From assembly GCF_031085295.1 (NCBI RefSeq), contig NZ_JAVFWO010000003.1:1-64000 (forward strand): DNA of 64,000 nucleotides, in the 5' to 3' direction. Origin of the DNA: Microbacterium psychrotolerans. Its GTDB lineage: Bacteria > Actinomycetota > Actinomycetes > Actinomycetales > Microbacteriaceae. Every line of letters begins with the position of its first letter. Position 1 is the stretch's first letter. This document shows, one piece after another, positions 37,342 to 46,217 of this stretch. Made by a program: the position numbers and the translations under genes. Under the pieces are notes generated by a model. That model had not been told where the DNA came from. It ran no database searches and worked only from the letters and a program-made list of their open reading frames with translations.

Positions 37342-38631
37342 TCAGCCCTGCTTGCCTGCCGCGGTGACCGCGTCGACGAGCTTCTGCGGGTCGCTGTTGC
37401 CGGCGAGCATGTCGACGACGGCGACGTTGAGGGCGTTGCCGACGTTCTGACCGAGCACCGTGTCGAGCCACTGCGAGACGAACGGAGCGTTGTTGTACGC
37501 CTCGAGGATCTGCTGCAGGTACGGCTCGGTGACGGCTTCCTGCGCCACGGTGTTGACCGGCGGCGAGTTGAACGCCTTGTAGTACGCCGTCTGCTGCTCG
37601 GCGCTGGCGACGAAGTTCAGGAAGTCGGCGCACTCCTTCGGGGCATCGACCGAGCACGAGTACCCGTCGACGCCGCCCATCATCGAGCCCGGCTCACCGT
37701 CGCCGCCCGAGATCTCCGGGAACGGGAACCACGCGAGGTCGGGAAGCGGCTTCTCGTCGGGCGTCAGGGAGGCGATCACGCCCGGGTCCCACGCACCCAT
37801 GAGCTCCATCGCGGCCTGGCGGTTGGCGATGAGGCCGGCCGAGCTGCCCGCGCCCTGCTGGGGCTCGGTGGTGAGGAAGCCCTCGTTGAAGGGGTCGATC
37901 GCCGCGAAATCCTGCAGGTCCTCACCGGCGCGCAGCCAGCACTCGTCGCTGAAGTCCTTCGTGTCGCCCGTCTCCTCGATGACCTCGGGGCTGCACTCGC
38001 GGATGGCGAAGAAGTAGTACCAGTGCGCGGCGGGCCAGGCGGCCTTCGCTCCGAGGGCGATCGGCGCGATGCCCGTCTCCTTGAGGCTCGCGACCGCGTC
38101 CTTGAGGTCGTCGATGGTCTCGGGGGTCTCGGTGATCCCGGCGTTGTCGAACGCATCCTGGCTGTAGAAGAACCCGCCCGGCAGAACCGAGAGCGGCATC
38201 GCCCACACCTTGTCCTGATACGTCTCTGCGGCGAACGAGCCCTCGGGGATCTCGCTCTTGATGTCGTCCGAGATGGCGTCGGTCAGGTCCATCAGCTGGC
38301 CGGCGTTGACCATCGCGGTCATCTTTCCACCGCCGCGCTGAAGGAAGATGTCGGGCGCGTCGCCCGCGTTCAGAGCCGTCTGCAGCTTTCCGTCCATGTC
38401 CTCGTTCTGGACTGACTGCATCTTGATCGTGACGCCGGGGTTCTCGTCCTCGAACGCGGCGATCGCGTCCTTCCAGAACTGCTGGCCGGGACCGGTCGTC
38501 GAGTTCTGCCAGAGCGTCATCTCGACGTTGCCGTCGCTGTTCTCGTCGGAGCCGCCGGCACTGCAGCCGGCGAGCGCGAGCGCGCCGACGGCGAGTGCTG
38601 CCGAACCCGCGAGGATTCTCTTGCCCATCAT
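37342..38631 (-). CDS. ABC transporter sugar-binding lipoprotein
   Basis: 429 residues. The signal peptide KRILAGSAALAVGALALAGC ends in the lipobox LAGC (Cys about residue 22). A solute-binding protein type 1 fold follows (TLWQNSTTGPGQQFWKDAIAAFEDENPGV, GDAPDIFLQ). ATG 38631 and 38628 are adjacent alternatives. First gene of the importer operon, divergent from a LacI gene, with the LacI palindrome about 135 bases upstream. Confidence 0.92.
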   Translation of the reverse strand: MMGKRILAGSAALAVGALALAGCSAGGSDENSDGNVEMTLWQNSTTGPGQQFWKDAIAAFEDENPGVTIKMQSVQNEDMDGKLQTALNAGDAPDIFLQRGGGKMTAMVNAGQLMDLTDAISDDIKSEIPEGSFAAETYQDKVWAMPLSVLPGGFFYSQDAFDNAGITETPETIDDLKDAVASLKETGIAPIALGAKAAWPAAHWYYFFAIRECSPEVIEETGDTKDFSDECWLRAGEDLQDFAAIDPFNEGFLTTEPQQGAGSSAGLIANRQAAMELMGAWDPGVIASLTPDEKPLPDLAWFPFPEISGGDGEPGSMMGGVDGYSCSVDAPKECADFLNFVASAEQQTAYYKAFNSPPVNTVAQEAVTEPYLQQILEAYNNAPFVSQWLDTVLGQNVGNALNVAVVDMLAGNSDPQKLVDAVTAAGKQG

Positions 38632-38763
38632 GTGATTCCCGTTCTCTTCATCGAGGAGCACCTCTGCTCCGGGGTGCGGTGGTCGGCGCGATCGGGTCGC
38701 GCACCGCTCGGCGCTGCGACCGAGCAAGCAAAAGTGTGCGTGCACAACAAATAGTTTGTCAAA

Positions 38764-38777
38764 CGTTTTCGAAAACG
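38764..38777. promoter_or_regulatory. LacI operator CGTTTTCGAAAACG
   Basis: A perfect 14-base palindrome with central CG, within AAACGTTTTCGAAAACGGTTT. It lies between the sugar-binding lipoprotein and the divergent LacI gene. A possible LacI-gene -10 (TACGCT, 38791-38796) follows. Confidence 0.75.
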
Positions 38778-38805
38778 GTTTCCATGCCGTTACGCTATCG
38801 AGATC

Positions 38806-39801
38806 ATGAAGCGTCGTCCCACCATCACGGATGTCGCCGCTGCGGCCGGCGTCTCCGTCGCGACCGTGTCCAAAGCGGTCAACGGCCGCTACGGCGTGGC
38901 CAGTGAGACGGCCGACCGCGTCCTCGCCGTCGTCGCCGAACTCGGCTACGAGTCCAGCCTCATCGCCAGCAGCATGCGGTCGCGCACGACGGGCGTGATC
39001 GGTGTGCTCGTCGCCGACTTCGAGCCGTTCAGCGCCGAGATCCTGAAGGGCGTCGGGCAGGCGCTGCGCGACTCCCGCTACGACCTCCTCGCGTACTCCG
39101 GATCGCACGGCTCTGCGGAGGGGTGGGAGCGGCGCTCGCTGTCGCGCCTGAGCGGCACGCTCATCGACGGCGCCATCATGGTCACCCCCACGGTGGTCAA
39201 CGTCGGCGCCGAGGTCCCCGTGGTCGCCATCGACCCGCACACCGGGCCCGCCGACCTGCCCACCGTCGAGTCCGACAGCTACGGCGGCGCGCTGCAGGCG
39301 ACCCGGCACCTGCTGGAACTGGGTCACACGCGCATCGGCTTCATCGCCGGCCGACCCGACCTGCGTTCGTCGATCGCGCGCGACGCCGGTTACCGGCGGG
39401 CGCTGACGGATGCCGGCTTCCTGGTCGAGCCGGCGCTGGTGGGCTCGGGCAGCTACCGTCAGGACGCCGTGCGCGTCGCTGCGCTCGAGATGCTCCGACG
39501 CGGCGATCGCCCGACCGCCATCTTCGCCGCCAACGACATCTCGGCGATGGAGATCGTGAAGGTCGCCGCGGAACTGGGGCTCGGTGTGCCGCGCGACCTC
39601 TCGGTCATCGGATTCGACGACATCCCGGAGGCTTCCAAGTCGGCGCCGGCCCTGTCGACGGTCCGCCAGCCGATGCAGACCCTGGGCGCCGAAGCGGCGA
39701 GGCTGCTGCTCACGCTCATGGACGGCGAGGTCCCGGCGGCGACGCACGTGACGCTGCCGACGCGCCTCATCCCACGGGGGACGACCGCACCTCCGCTCTG
39801 A
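38806..39801 (+). CDS. LacI-family regulator of the sugar importer
   Basis: 331 residues. The HTH is TITDVAAAAGVSVATVSKAVNGRYGVASETADRV (residues 5-38), followed by the sensor domain with GVIGVLVADFEPFSAEILKGVGQAL and IFAANDISAMEIVKVAAELGLGVPRDLSVIGFDDIPEASKSAPALSTV. The palindrome 29 bases upstream faces the importer operon, the layout of a local repressor responding to the imported sugar. Confidence 0.92.
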   Translation: MKRRPTITDVAAAAGVSVATVSKAVNGRYGVASETADRVLAVVAELGYESSLIASSMRSRTTGVIGVLVADFEPFSAEILKGVGQALRDSRYDLLAYSGSHGSAEGWERRSLSRLSGTLIDGAIMVTPTVVNVGAEVPVVAIDPHTGPADLPTVESDSYGGALQATRHLLELGHTRIGFIAGRPDLRSSIARDAGYRRALTDAGFLVEPALVGSGSYRQDAVRVAALEMLRRGDRPTAIFAANDISAMEIVKVAAELGLGVPRDLSVIGFDDIPEASKSAPALSTVRQPMQTLGAEAARLLLTLMDGEVPAATHVTLPTRLIPRGTTAPPL

Positions 39802-39816
39802 CGCCGACCGGGCCGC

Positions 39817-40980
39817 TCAGTTCAGCGCGACGCCGGCCGGATCACGCAAGAGCTCGGCGAACGCGGCCTCGGCGGCGCCGATGAGCAGGCGATCCTCGGC
39901 GAGGGCCGCCGGCCGGATCTCGAGGTCCTCGCCGTTCGCCGGCATGGTCTGCGCGACGACCGCCTCGGTGAACCCGTCCAGATCGTCGGTGGCGAGCATC
40001 GCCAGGAACCCGCCGAGCACCACGACGGCCGGATTGAGCACGTTGACGGCGTTGGCCAGCGCGGTGGACAGGATGCGGCGCTGCCGTGCGATCTCGTCGC
40101 GGACCTCGGATGAGCGCGCCTCGCGCAGCATCTGGGCGAGGGCCGGCTCGTCGGCGTTGTCGCGACCGAGGACGGCGAGCAGGCGTGCGCGGCTCACCTC
40201 GTCCTCGAGCACGCCGCCGCTCGCGCGGCGATCGGCGCTCGACGCGATGCCGGGGCGGTTCTGCCCGAATTCGCCGGAGTAGCCCGAGGCGCCGGCCACC
40301 GGCATCCCGTGCACGATCAAGCCGCCGCCGATGCCGCTCGCGCCGCCGTTGAGATAGACCACGTGGTCGATGCCGCGCGCGGCGCCGAACAGGTGCTCGG
40401 CGAGGACGCCCAGCGCCGCGTCGTTGCCGACGACGGTGGGCAGGCCGGTCGCGGTCTCGATGAGCTCGCGCAGGGCGGTGTCGGTCCACCGCAGGTGCGG
40501 GGCGTCTCGCACCAGTCCGTCCGAAGCCCGCACGAGTCCGGGCACGGCGACGCCCACTCCTGCGATCGCCGCCTCGGCTAGGTCGTCCCGACGCCAGGCG
40601 TCGATGCGCTCGCCGATGAGCTGCGCGGTCCCCTCGGGGCCCAGCAGCCCCGTCATCTCGAGGCGCTCGCGCCGCCGCACCGTGCGATCCAGCCCGACGG
40701 CAGCCATCGTGAGGGCGTCGACCTCGGGGTTCACCGCGATCGTCACGACGCGCGGGTGCGGCGCCACCAGCGGAGACGGCCGACCGACGCGCCGGCTGGG
40801 ATCGGGCGCGCGTTCCTCGACGACGCCCAGCGCGACGAGGTCGCCCACGAGGTCGGCGATCGTCGAGCGGTTGAGGCCGGTGGCTCCGGTCAGCGTCGCG
40901 CGCGAGACGGGTCCATCGAGATGTGCGAGGCGCAGCAGCCGCGACAGGTTCGCTTGGCGGCTGCCGACCGGCTCGTTCAT
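39817..40980 (-). CDS. xylR: ROK-family transcriptional repressor, probable xylose regulator
   Basis: 387 residues from ATG 40980 (MNEPVGSRQAN). The N-terminal winged HTH (about 10-65, GPVSRATLTGATGLNRSTIADLVGDLVALGVVEE) is followed by a ROK sugar-kinase-like domain with GVGVAVPGLVRASDGLV, VGNDAALGVLAEHLFG and GGASGIGGGLIVHGMP. The Zn cysteine cluster of many ROK proteins is not evident. Divergent from xylA. Likely releases xylA/xylB when xylose is present; the symbol rests on family and position. Confidence 0.82.
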   Translation of the reverse strand: MNEPVGSRQANLSRLLRLAHLDGPVSRATLTGATGLNRSTIADLVGDLVALGVVEERAPDPSRRVGRPSPLVAPHPRVVTIAVNPEVDALTMAAVGLDRTVRRRERLEMTGLLGPEGTAQLIGERIDAWRRDDLAEAAIAGVGVAVPGLVRASDGLVRDAPHLRWTDTALRELIETATGLPTVVGNDAALGVLAEHLFGAARGIDHVVYLNGGASGIGGGLIVHGMPVAGASGYSGEFGQNRPGIASSADRRASGGVLEDEVSRARLLAVLGRDNADEPALAQMLREARSSEVRDEIARQRRILSTALANAVNVLNPAVVVLGGFLAMLATDDLDGFTEAVVAQTMPANGEDLEIRPAALAEDRLLIGAAEAAFAELLRDPAGVALN

Positions 40981-41045
40981 ACCCTCACTGTAGAGGCGAC
41001 CCGCGACGCGATCGCGCAGTGGACGCGGCATCCGTTCTGGTATAG

Positions 41046-41060
41046 GTTGTCGTCAGCAAC
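41046..41060. promoter_or_regulatory. Imperfect dyad GTTGTCGTCAGCAAC before xylA
   Basis: GTTG/CAAC arms around TCGTCAG lie next to a TATAGG hexamer (41041-41046) in the xylR/xylA gap. Candidate repressor site; RBS AAGGAG is at 41071-41076. Confidence 0.4.
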
Positions 41061-41080
41061 ATTTCTCGCAAAGGAGCGTC

Positions 41081-42271
41081 ATGCCCACCCCTACCCGCGC
41101 CGACAAGTTCTCGTTCGGTCTCTGGACCATCGGCTACAACGGCACCGACCCCTTCGGCGGACCGACCCGCCCCGCCCTCGACGTCGTCCACGCCGTCGAG
41201 AAGCTCGCCGAGCTCGGCGCTTACGGCCTCACCTTCCACGACGACGACCTGTTCGCGTTCGGCTCGACGGATGCCGAGCGCCAGACCCAGATCGACCGCC
41301 TCAAGGGCGCGCTCGCCGACACCGGCCTCATCGTGCCGATGGTGACGACCAACCTCTTCTCGGCCCCCGTCTTCAAGGACGGCGGGTTCACGTCGAACGA
41401 CCGCCAGGTGCGCCGGTTCGCGCTGCGCAAGGTGTTCCGTCAGCTCGACCTCGGTGCCGAGCTGGGCGCCAAGACCTTCGTCATGTGGGGCGGCCGCGAG
41501 GGTGCCGAGTACGACTCGGCCAAGGACATCCGCGCTGCGCTCGAGCGCTACCGCGAGGCCGTGAACCTGCTCGGCGACTACGTGACCGACAAGGGCTACG
41601 ACATCCGCTTCGCGATCGAGCCGAAGCCCAACGAGCCCCGCGGCGACATCCTGCTGCCGACGCTCGGTCACGCGATCGCGTTCATCGACTCGCTCGAGCG
41701 CCCCGAGCTCGTGGGCCTCAACCCCGAGGTCGGCCACGAGCAGATGGCGGGACTGAACTTCGCCGCCGGCATCGCCCAGGCGCTGTACCACGGCAAGCTC
41801 TTCCACATCGACCTCAACGGTCAGCGCGGCATCAAGTACGACCAGGACCTCGTGTTCGGTCACGGCGACCTGCACAACGCGTTCGCGCTCGTCGATCTGC
41901 TCGAGAACGGCGGCCCCGGGGGCGTCCCCGCCTACGACGGCCCGCGCCACTTCGACTACAAGCCGTCGCGCACCGAGGACGAGACCGGAGTCTGGGACTC
42001 GGCCGCCGCGAACATGCGCACCTATCTGCTGCTCAAGGAGCGCGCCGCGGCCTTCCGCGCCGACCCTGAGGTGCAGGAGGCGCTCGAGGCCGCCCGCGTC
42101 GCGGAGCTGTCGATCCCGACGCTCAACGAGGGCGAGTCGTACGACGACTTCCTGGCCGACCGCTCGGCGTACGAGGAGTTCGACGCCGACGCCTACCTCG
42201 GCGGCAAGGGCTTCGGCTTCGTCCGCCTGCAGCAGCTCGCGACCGAGCACCTGCTCGGCGCCCGCGGCTGA
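41081..42271 (+). CDS. xylA: Xylose isomerase
   Basis: 396 residues, converting D-xylose to D-xylulose. The actinobacterial (class I, Streptomyces-like) TIM barrel is complete: [10 protein letters not shown] (catalytic His, about residue 53), [13 protein letters not shown] (metal Glu and Lys), [13 protein letters not shown] (metal His region) and [22 protein letters not shown] (metal Asps). A strong AAGGAG ribosome site precedes the ATG. xylB follows after a 186-base gap. Confidence 0.97.
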   Translation: MPTPTRADKFSFGLWTIGYNGTDPFGGPTRPALDVVHAVEKLAELGAYGLTFHDDDLFAFGSTDAERQTQIDRLKGALADTGLIVPMVTTNLFSAPVFKDGGFTSNDRQVRRFALRKVFRQLDLGAELGAKTFVMWGGREGAEYDSAKDIRAALERYREAVNLLGDYVTDKGYDIRFAIEPKPNEPRGDILLPTLGHAIAFIDSLERPELVGLNPEVGHEQMAGLNFAAGIAQALYHGKLFHIDLNGQRGIKYDQDLVFGHGDLHNAFALVDLLENGGPGGVPAYDGPRHFDYKPSRTEDETGVWDSAAANMRTYLLLKERAAAFRADPEVQEALEAARVAELSIPTLNEGESYDDFLADRSAYEEFDADAYLGGKGFGFVRLQQLATEHLLGARG

Positions 42272-42331
42272 TTCATCCGTCCCTCCGCGTCCGTCCCGGC
42301 CCCGGTCGCTCGCCCGGCCGCGAAAGAACGC

Positions 42332-42376
42332 CTGGTGGACGAAGGGTAGGCAACCTCCCTGCTCCTCGTCCGCCAG
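42332..42376 (+). terminator. Long hairpin between xylA and xylB
   Basis: CTGGTGGACGA and TCGTCCGCCAG pair over 11 bases (one G-U). Inner AGGGTAGG and CCTCCCT segments can extend the stem. Could terminate xylA mRNA or act as an operator for xylB. A TACTCT -10-like hexamer follows at 42379-42386, and a run of GCGGGCT-like repeats covers 42400-42435. Confidence 0.45.
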
Positions 42377-42457
42377 CTGTACTCTCGCGGTCGAGCGGGC
42401 TCGCGGGCTCGCGGGCGAACGGGCGAGCGGGGACGGCGCGAATGAAAGGAAAGCGCG

Positions 42458-43762
42458 ATGACGCTGGTCATGGGCGTCGATTCGTCGACGCAGTCGTGCA
42501 AGGTCGTGATCACGGATGCCGCCACCGGCACCGTCGTGCGGCAGGGGCGTGCGTCGCACCCTGACGGCACCGCGGTCGACCCCGAGGCGTGGTGGACGGC
42601 GCTGCAGGCGGCGCTCGCCGATGCGGGCGGCGTGGACGACGTCGAGGCGTGGGCGGTCGGCGGGCAGCAGCACGGCATGGTCGCGCTCGACGCCGACGGG
42701 CGGGTGGTCCGCGACGCCCTGCTCTGGAACGACACCCGCTCGGCACAGGCGGCGGCCGACCTCACGGCGGAGTTCGGTGCCGACGAGCTCGCGCGCCGGA
42801 CGGGCCTCGTGCCGGTGGCATCCTTCACGATCACGAAGCTGCGGTGGCTGCGTGACCACGAGCCCGAGAACGCCGCTCGTGTCGCCGCCGTCGCGCTCCC
42901 GCACGACTGGCTCACCTGGCGGCTGCGCGGCTTCGGCCCCGAGGGCGAGTCGCCACGAGGCCCGGTCCTCGACGAGCTCGTCACCGACCGGTCGGACGCC
43001 TCGGGAACCGGCTACTGGGATCCCGCGACCGGCGGGTACGACCGGGACCTCCTCGTCGCGGCGCTCGGTCACGATGCGGTGCTCCCGCGGGTGCTCGGTC
43101 CTGACGAGTGGGTGACGGATGCCGCCGGCCGCCGCGTCGGCGGCGGTACCGGCGACAATGCGGGCGCGGCCCTGGGGCTCGCCGCCCGGCCTGGCGATGT
43201 CGTCGTGTCGATCGGCACGAGCGGAACGGTCTTCGCGGTGAGCGAGGAGCGTACGATCGACCCGACCGGCACGGTCGCCGGGTTCGCCGATTGCACCGGG
43301 CGCTTCCTGCCGCTGGTCGCGACGCTCAACGCCGCGCGTGTGCTCGACGCGATCGCGCGCGTGCTCGGTGTCGACCACGCCGAGCTGTCGCGCCTCGCCC
43401 TCGCCGCCCAACCGGGCGCTGCGGGCCTGCAGCTGGTGCCGTACTTCGAGGGCGAGCGCACGCCGAACCTGCCCGACGCGACGGCATCGCTCACCGGCAT
43501 GACCCTCGCCTCGACGACGCGCGAGAACCTCGCGCGTGCCGCCGTCGAGGGCATGCTGTCGGGGCTCGCCGCCGGACTCGCGGCGCTGCGCGGCCTGGGC
43601 GTTCCGCTGGAGCGCGCACTGCTCATCGGCGGCGGCGCGCAATCGGGCGCCGTGCGCGAGATCGCGCCGCTGGTGCTGGGGCTTCCCGTCGAGGTACCCG
43701 AGCCGGGGGAGTACGTCGCCCTCGGCGCCGCGCGGCAGGCGGCATCCGTCCTCTCCGCCTGA
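42458..43762 (+). CDS. xylB: Xylulokinase
   Basis: 434 residues, phosphorylating D-xylulose. FGGY kinase motifs are [14 protein letters not shown] (N-terminal phosphate loop), [39 protein letters not shown] and [25 protein letters not shown] C-terminal signature (reads [20 protein letters not shown]). The length is slightly short for the family but complete. Ribosome site AAAGGAAAG lies upstream. Confidence 0.95.
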   Translation: MTLVMGVDSSTQSCKVVITDAATGTVVRQGRASHPDGTAVDPEAWWTALQAALADAGGVDDVEAWAVGGQQHGMVALDADGRVVRDALLWNDTRSAQAAADLTAEFGADELARRTGLVPVASFTITKLRWLRDHEPENAARVAAVALPHDWLTWRLRGFGPEGESPRGPVLDELVTDRSDASGTGYWDPATGGYDRDLLVAALGHDAVLPRVLGPDEWVTDAAGRRVGGGTGDNAGAALGLAARPGDVVVSIGTSGTVFAVSEERTIDPTGTVAGFADCTGRFLPLVATLNAARVLDAIARVLGVDHAELSRLALAAQPGAAGLQLVPYFEGERTPNLPDATASLTGMTLASTTRENLARAAVEGMLSGLAAGLAALRGLGVPLERALLIGGGAQSGAVREIAPLVLGLPVEVPEPGEYVALGAARQAASVLSA

Positions 43763-43826
43763 CGGTCCTGGCCGGCGCGCGGGGACAGGGGCGCGCGAGC
43801 GCGGCCTCACGCGCAAGAATGGGCGG

Positions 43827-44672
43827 ATGCCGGAGGCCGACGCAGACGCAGATCTCGACGCCGTCGCGGCCGAGCTCTACGCCCTGCCGCCGTCGGAGTT
43901 CACGGCCGCCCGCAACGCTCGCGCCGGGATGGCGGCCGGAGACGTCGCCAAGCGGATCAAGGCGCTGCGCAAGCCGACCGTCGCGGCGTGGGCCGTGAAC
44001 CTGCTCGCCCGCGAGGGGCAGCTGGCCGACGCGATCGAGCTGTCGGCGGCGCTGCGCGAGGCGCAGGACGACCTCGACGGCGCCGAGCTGGCGCGCCTCG
44101 GCAAGCAGCGGCGCCAGCTCGTCGCCGCGCTCGCGCAGCAGGCGGTCGGCCTGGCCGAGGATGCGGGTGGCACGCTGAGCGCCGCCGCGCGCGAGGACGT
44201 CGAGAAGACCATCAATGCCGCGGTGATGGATGCCGCAGCCGCCGCTGCCGTCATGACGGCCCGCCTCGTCACGCCGCTGGAGGCCGGTGACATCGAGCCC
44301 GGCACGCTCGCCGACGCGGTCGGCGGGTCGATGCCCGGCGTCGTCACGCCGCCGCCGCGCGACGACCTCGCGGAGCGCCGTTCCCGCAAGGCGGCGGAGA
44401 AGGCCGCGCGCGAGGCGGAGCGCCTGGCGAACGAGGCGGAGCGTGAGCTCGCCCGGGTCGACGCCCGCCGCGCGAAGGCGCAGGAGCGGGTCGACCACGT
44501 GCGCGAGCGCATCGACGACCTCCGCCGCGACCTCGCCGCGCTCGAGAAGGACGAGCAGGCCGCAGTGGAGAAGCTCGTGGTCGTCGACCGGGAGCACTCC
44601 GCGGCGGCGGCGAAGGCGCGCGATGCGGCGAAGGAGGCCGAGCGCGCCCAGCGCGCCCTCGACGACGCGTGA
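43827..44672 (+). CDS. Coiled-coil protein of unknown function
   Basis: 281 residues. The N-terminal part has a conserved LPPSEFTAARNARA segment (about residues 20-33) and IKALRKPTVAAWAVNLLAREG. The C-terminal half (about residues 180-281) is a long Ala/Glu/Arg/Lys coiled coil (AEKAAREAERLANEAERELARVDARR and on). No signal peptide or membrane helix. Unknown function; a structural or scaffold role would fit. No direct link to xylB, which ends 65 bases earlier. Confidence 0.7.
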   Translation: MPEADADADLDAVAAELYALPPSEFTAARNARAGMAAGDVAKRIKALRKPTVAAWAVNLLAREGQLADAIELSAALREAQDDLDGAELARLGKQRRQLVAALAQQAVGLAEDAGGTLSAAAREDVEKTINAAVMDAAAAAAVMTARLVTPLEAGDIEPGTLADAVGGSMPGVVTPPPRDDLAERRSRKAAEKAAREAERLANEAERELARVDARRAKAQERVDHVRERIDDLRRDLAALEKDEQAAVEKLVVVDREHSAAAAKARDAAKEAERAQRALDDA

Positions 44673-44745
44673 GGTGCCGCCGCGCAGGGCCGCGGCATCC
44701 GTCTTTCACAGGACTCTCGTAGGGCCGCCCCCTAGCGTGAATCGC

Positions 44746-45534
44746 ATGGCGACTCCCGCACCGCTGGTGCCCGCGACGGCGTCCGACGAGGGTGAGATCA
44801 CGGTCTCCCCGAGCGAACTCAGGGAGCTGCGCGACGAACTGCAGCGCTTCATGATGGAGTACCGCTTCGGGCTGCAGGAGGTCGAGACGAAGATCGGGAT
44901 CCTGCGCGACGAGTTCCTGCTGACCCACGACTACAACCCGATCGAGCACGTCTCGAGTCGTGTGAAGTCGCCCGACAGCCTCGTCGAGAAGGTGCAGCGC
45001 AAGGGCATCGACGGCGATTTCGCGTCGATCCGCCGGCGCATCACCGACATCGCGGGCATCCGCATCACTTGCAGCTTCACCGCCGACGTGTACCGCCTCT
45101 TCGACCTGCTGACCGCCCAGGACGACGTGCGGGTGCTGCAGGTGAAGGACTACATCGCCTCGCCCAAGCCCAACGGCTACAAGAGCCTGCACGCGATCCT
45201 CGAGGTGCCGGTCTTCCTCTCGACCGGGCGCATCGAGGTGCCGGTCGAGGTTCAGTTCCGCACCATCGCCATGGACTTCTGGGCGAGCCTCGAGCACAAG
45301 ATCTACTACAAGTACGCCACGCGCGTGCCCGACGAGCTGTTGGCGAGTCTCAAGGACGCCGCCGACACCGCCGCCGAGCTCGACGCCCGCATGGAGCGCC
45401 TGCATCGGCAGATCCGCGGCGGCAGCGCCGGGCAGACGGCTCCGCTGGCCGTCCGGGAGATCACCGAGCGCGTCGCTCCGGCGCCGGCGCCCGCGCCACC
45501 GCATGTCGGCGACGACAAGGCCCGCCCGGTCTGA
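44746..45534 (+). CDS. Small GTP pyrophosphokinase (RelA/SpoT synthetase domain, RelQ/RelP type)
   Basis: A 262-residue alarmone synthetase-type protein with only the (p)ppGpp synthetase domain. Visible are KVQRKGIDGDFASIRRRITDIAGIRI (start of the ATP/GTP-binding region, R and D), NGYKSLHAIL, and VEVQFRTIAMDFWASLEHKI (Glu/Gln catalytic motif). No HD hydrolase or TGS domain is present. It would make (p)ppGpp or related nucleotides under stress. The C-terminal tail is Pro/Ala-rich. Confidence 0.9.
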   Translation: MATPAPLVPATASDEGEITVSPSELRELRDELQRFMMEYRFGLQEVETKIGILRDEFLLTHDYNPIEHVSSRVKSPDSLVEKVQRKGIDGDFASIRRRITDIAGIRITCSFTADVYRLFDLLTAQDDVRVLQVKDYIASPKPNGYKSLHAILEVPVFLSTGRIEVPVEVQFRTIAMDFWASLEHKIYYKYATRVPDELLASLKDAADTAAELDARMERLHRQIRGGSAGQTAPLAVREITERVAPAPAPAPPHVGDDKARPV

Positions 45535-45561
45535 CGCCGCTCGACGAACCGGCGGGCGCGG

Positions 45562-46152
45562 TCAGCTCGCGAGGACGGCGCCGGTGCCGGTGAGGTAGTC
45601 CTCGACGGAGCGCGGGCCGAACACCGCCGTGTTGGCGATGTAGCCCTGTGCCAGGGCCGCGATCGACCGTGCGGTGTCGGCCGCCAGGGCCTCGGCATCC
45701 GCCTCGTCCGTCGTCTGCGCGCGCGCCCACGGTCCGATGGCGAGCGAGAGCGACGCACGGAGGCGCCCGGCGGTGCGGAGCATCTCTTCGTGCAGTCCGG
45801 GCTCGACCATCGCCTCACCCCAGAACTGGAGCACGAGCGAGGTCGACAGCCCGGCCTCGCTGAAGGCCGACAGCATGCCCCGCAGCGCCTGGCGCGGCGT
45901 GACGATCTCGTTGCGGGTGCCCGCCGCCTCCAGCGCGTCGATACGCGGCAGCAGGAAGCGCCCGACGACGTAGCGGGCGAGCTCGGCCTTGTTGGAGAAG
46001 TGCGAGTAGATCGCCCCGGTCGACAGACCCGACTCTCCGACGATGTCGGCGATGGAGGTGTCGCGCACGCCGTTGCGCTCGAGCACACGCAGGGCGGCGC
46101 GGGCGATCTCGTCACGGCGGGCTTCGCGGTAGGCGTCCGAGACTCTGGGCAT
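45562..46152 (-). CDS. TetR-family transcriptional regulator
   Basis: 196 residues. The HTH (about 13-60) is DEIARAALRVLERNGVRDTSIADIVGESGLSTGAIYSHFSNKAEL. A variable helical sensor domain follows. The start codon is four bases from the AACAGAAT-N4-ATTCTGTT operator, and the divergent target gene encodes a membrane protein, the usual layout of a TetR efflux/export regulator. Confidence 0.9.
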   Translation of the reverse strand: MPRVSDAYREARRDEIARAALRVLERNGVRDTSIADIVGESGLSTGAIYSHFSNKAELARYVVGRFLLPRIDALEAAGTRNEIVTPRQALRGMLSAFSEAGLSTSLVLQFWGEAMVEPGLHEEMLRTAGRLRASLSLAIGPWARAQTTDEADAEALAADTARSIAALAQGYIANTAVFGPRSVEDYLTGTGAVLAS

Positions 46153-46155
46153 GGA

Positions 46156-46175
46156 AACAGAATAGCGATTCTGTT
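46156..46175. promoter_or_regulatory. TetR operator 1, AACAGAAT-AGCG-ATTCTGTT
   Basis: Perfect eight-base arms with a four-base spacer, immediately upstream of the TetR start. A second, degenerate copy lies 29 bases away at 46185-46204. Confidence 0.75.
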
Positions 46176-46184
46176 ATGGTGGCA

Positions 46185-46204
46185 AACAGAACAGTCATTC
46201 TTTT
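46185..46204. promoter_or_regulatory. TetR operator 2, degenerate copy
   Basis: AACAGAAC-AGTC-ATTCTTTT has the same 8-4-8 layout as operator 1 with two mismatched pairs. Its start is 29 bases from the start of operator 1, almost three helical turns. It overlaps the region just before the target gene's RBS (AAGGAGG, 46206-46212). Confidence 0.55.
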
Positions 46205-46217
46205 TAAGGAGGTCGCG

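Noticed and set aside
42400..42440. GCGGGCT-like short repeats before xylB
   Set aside because: Short, irregular and in a GC-rich spacer; no defined function.
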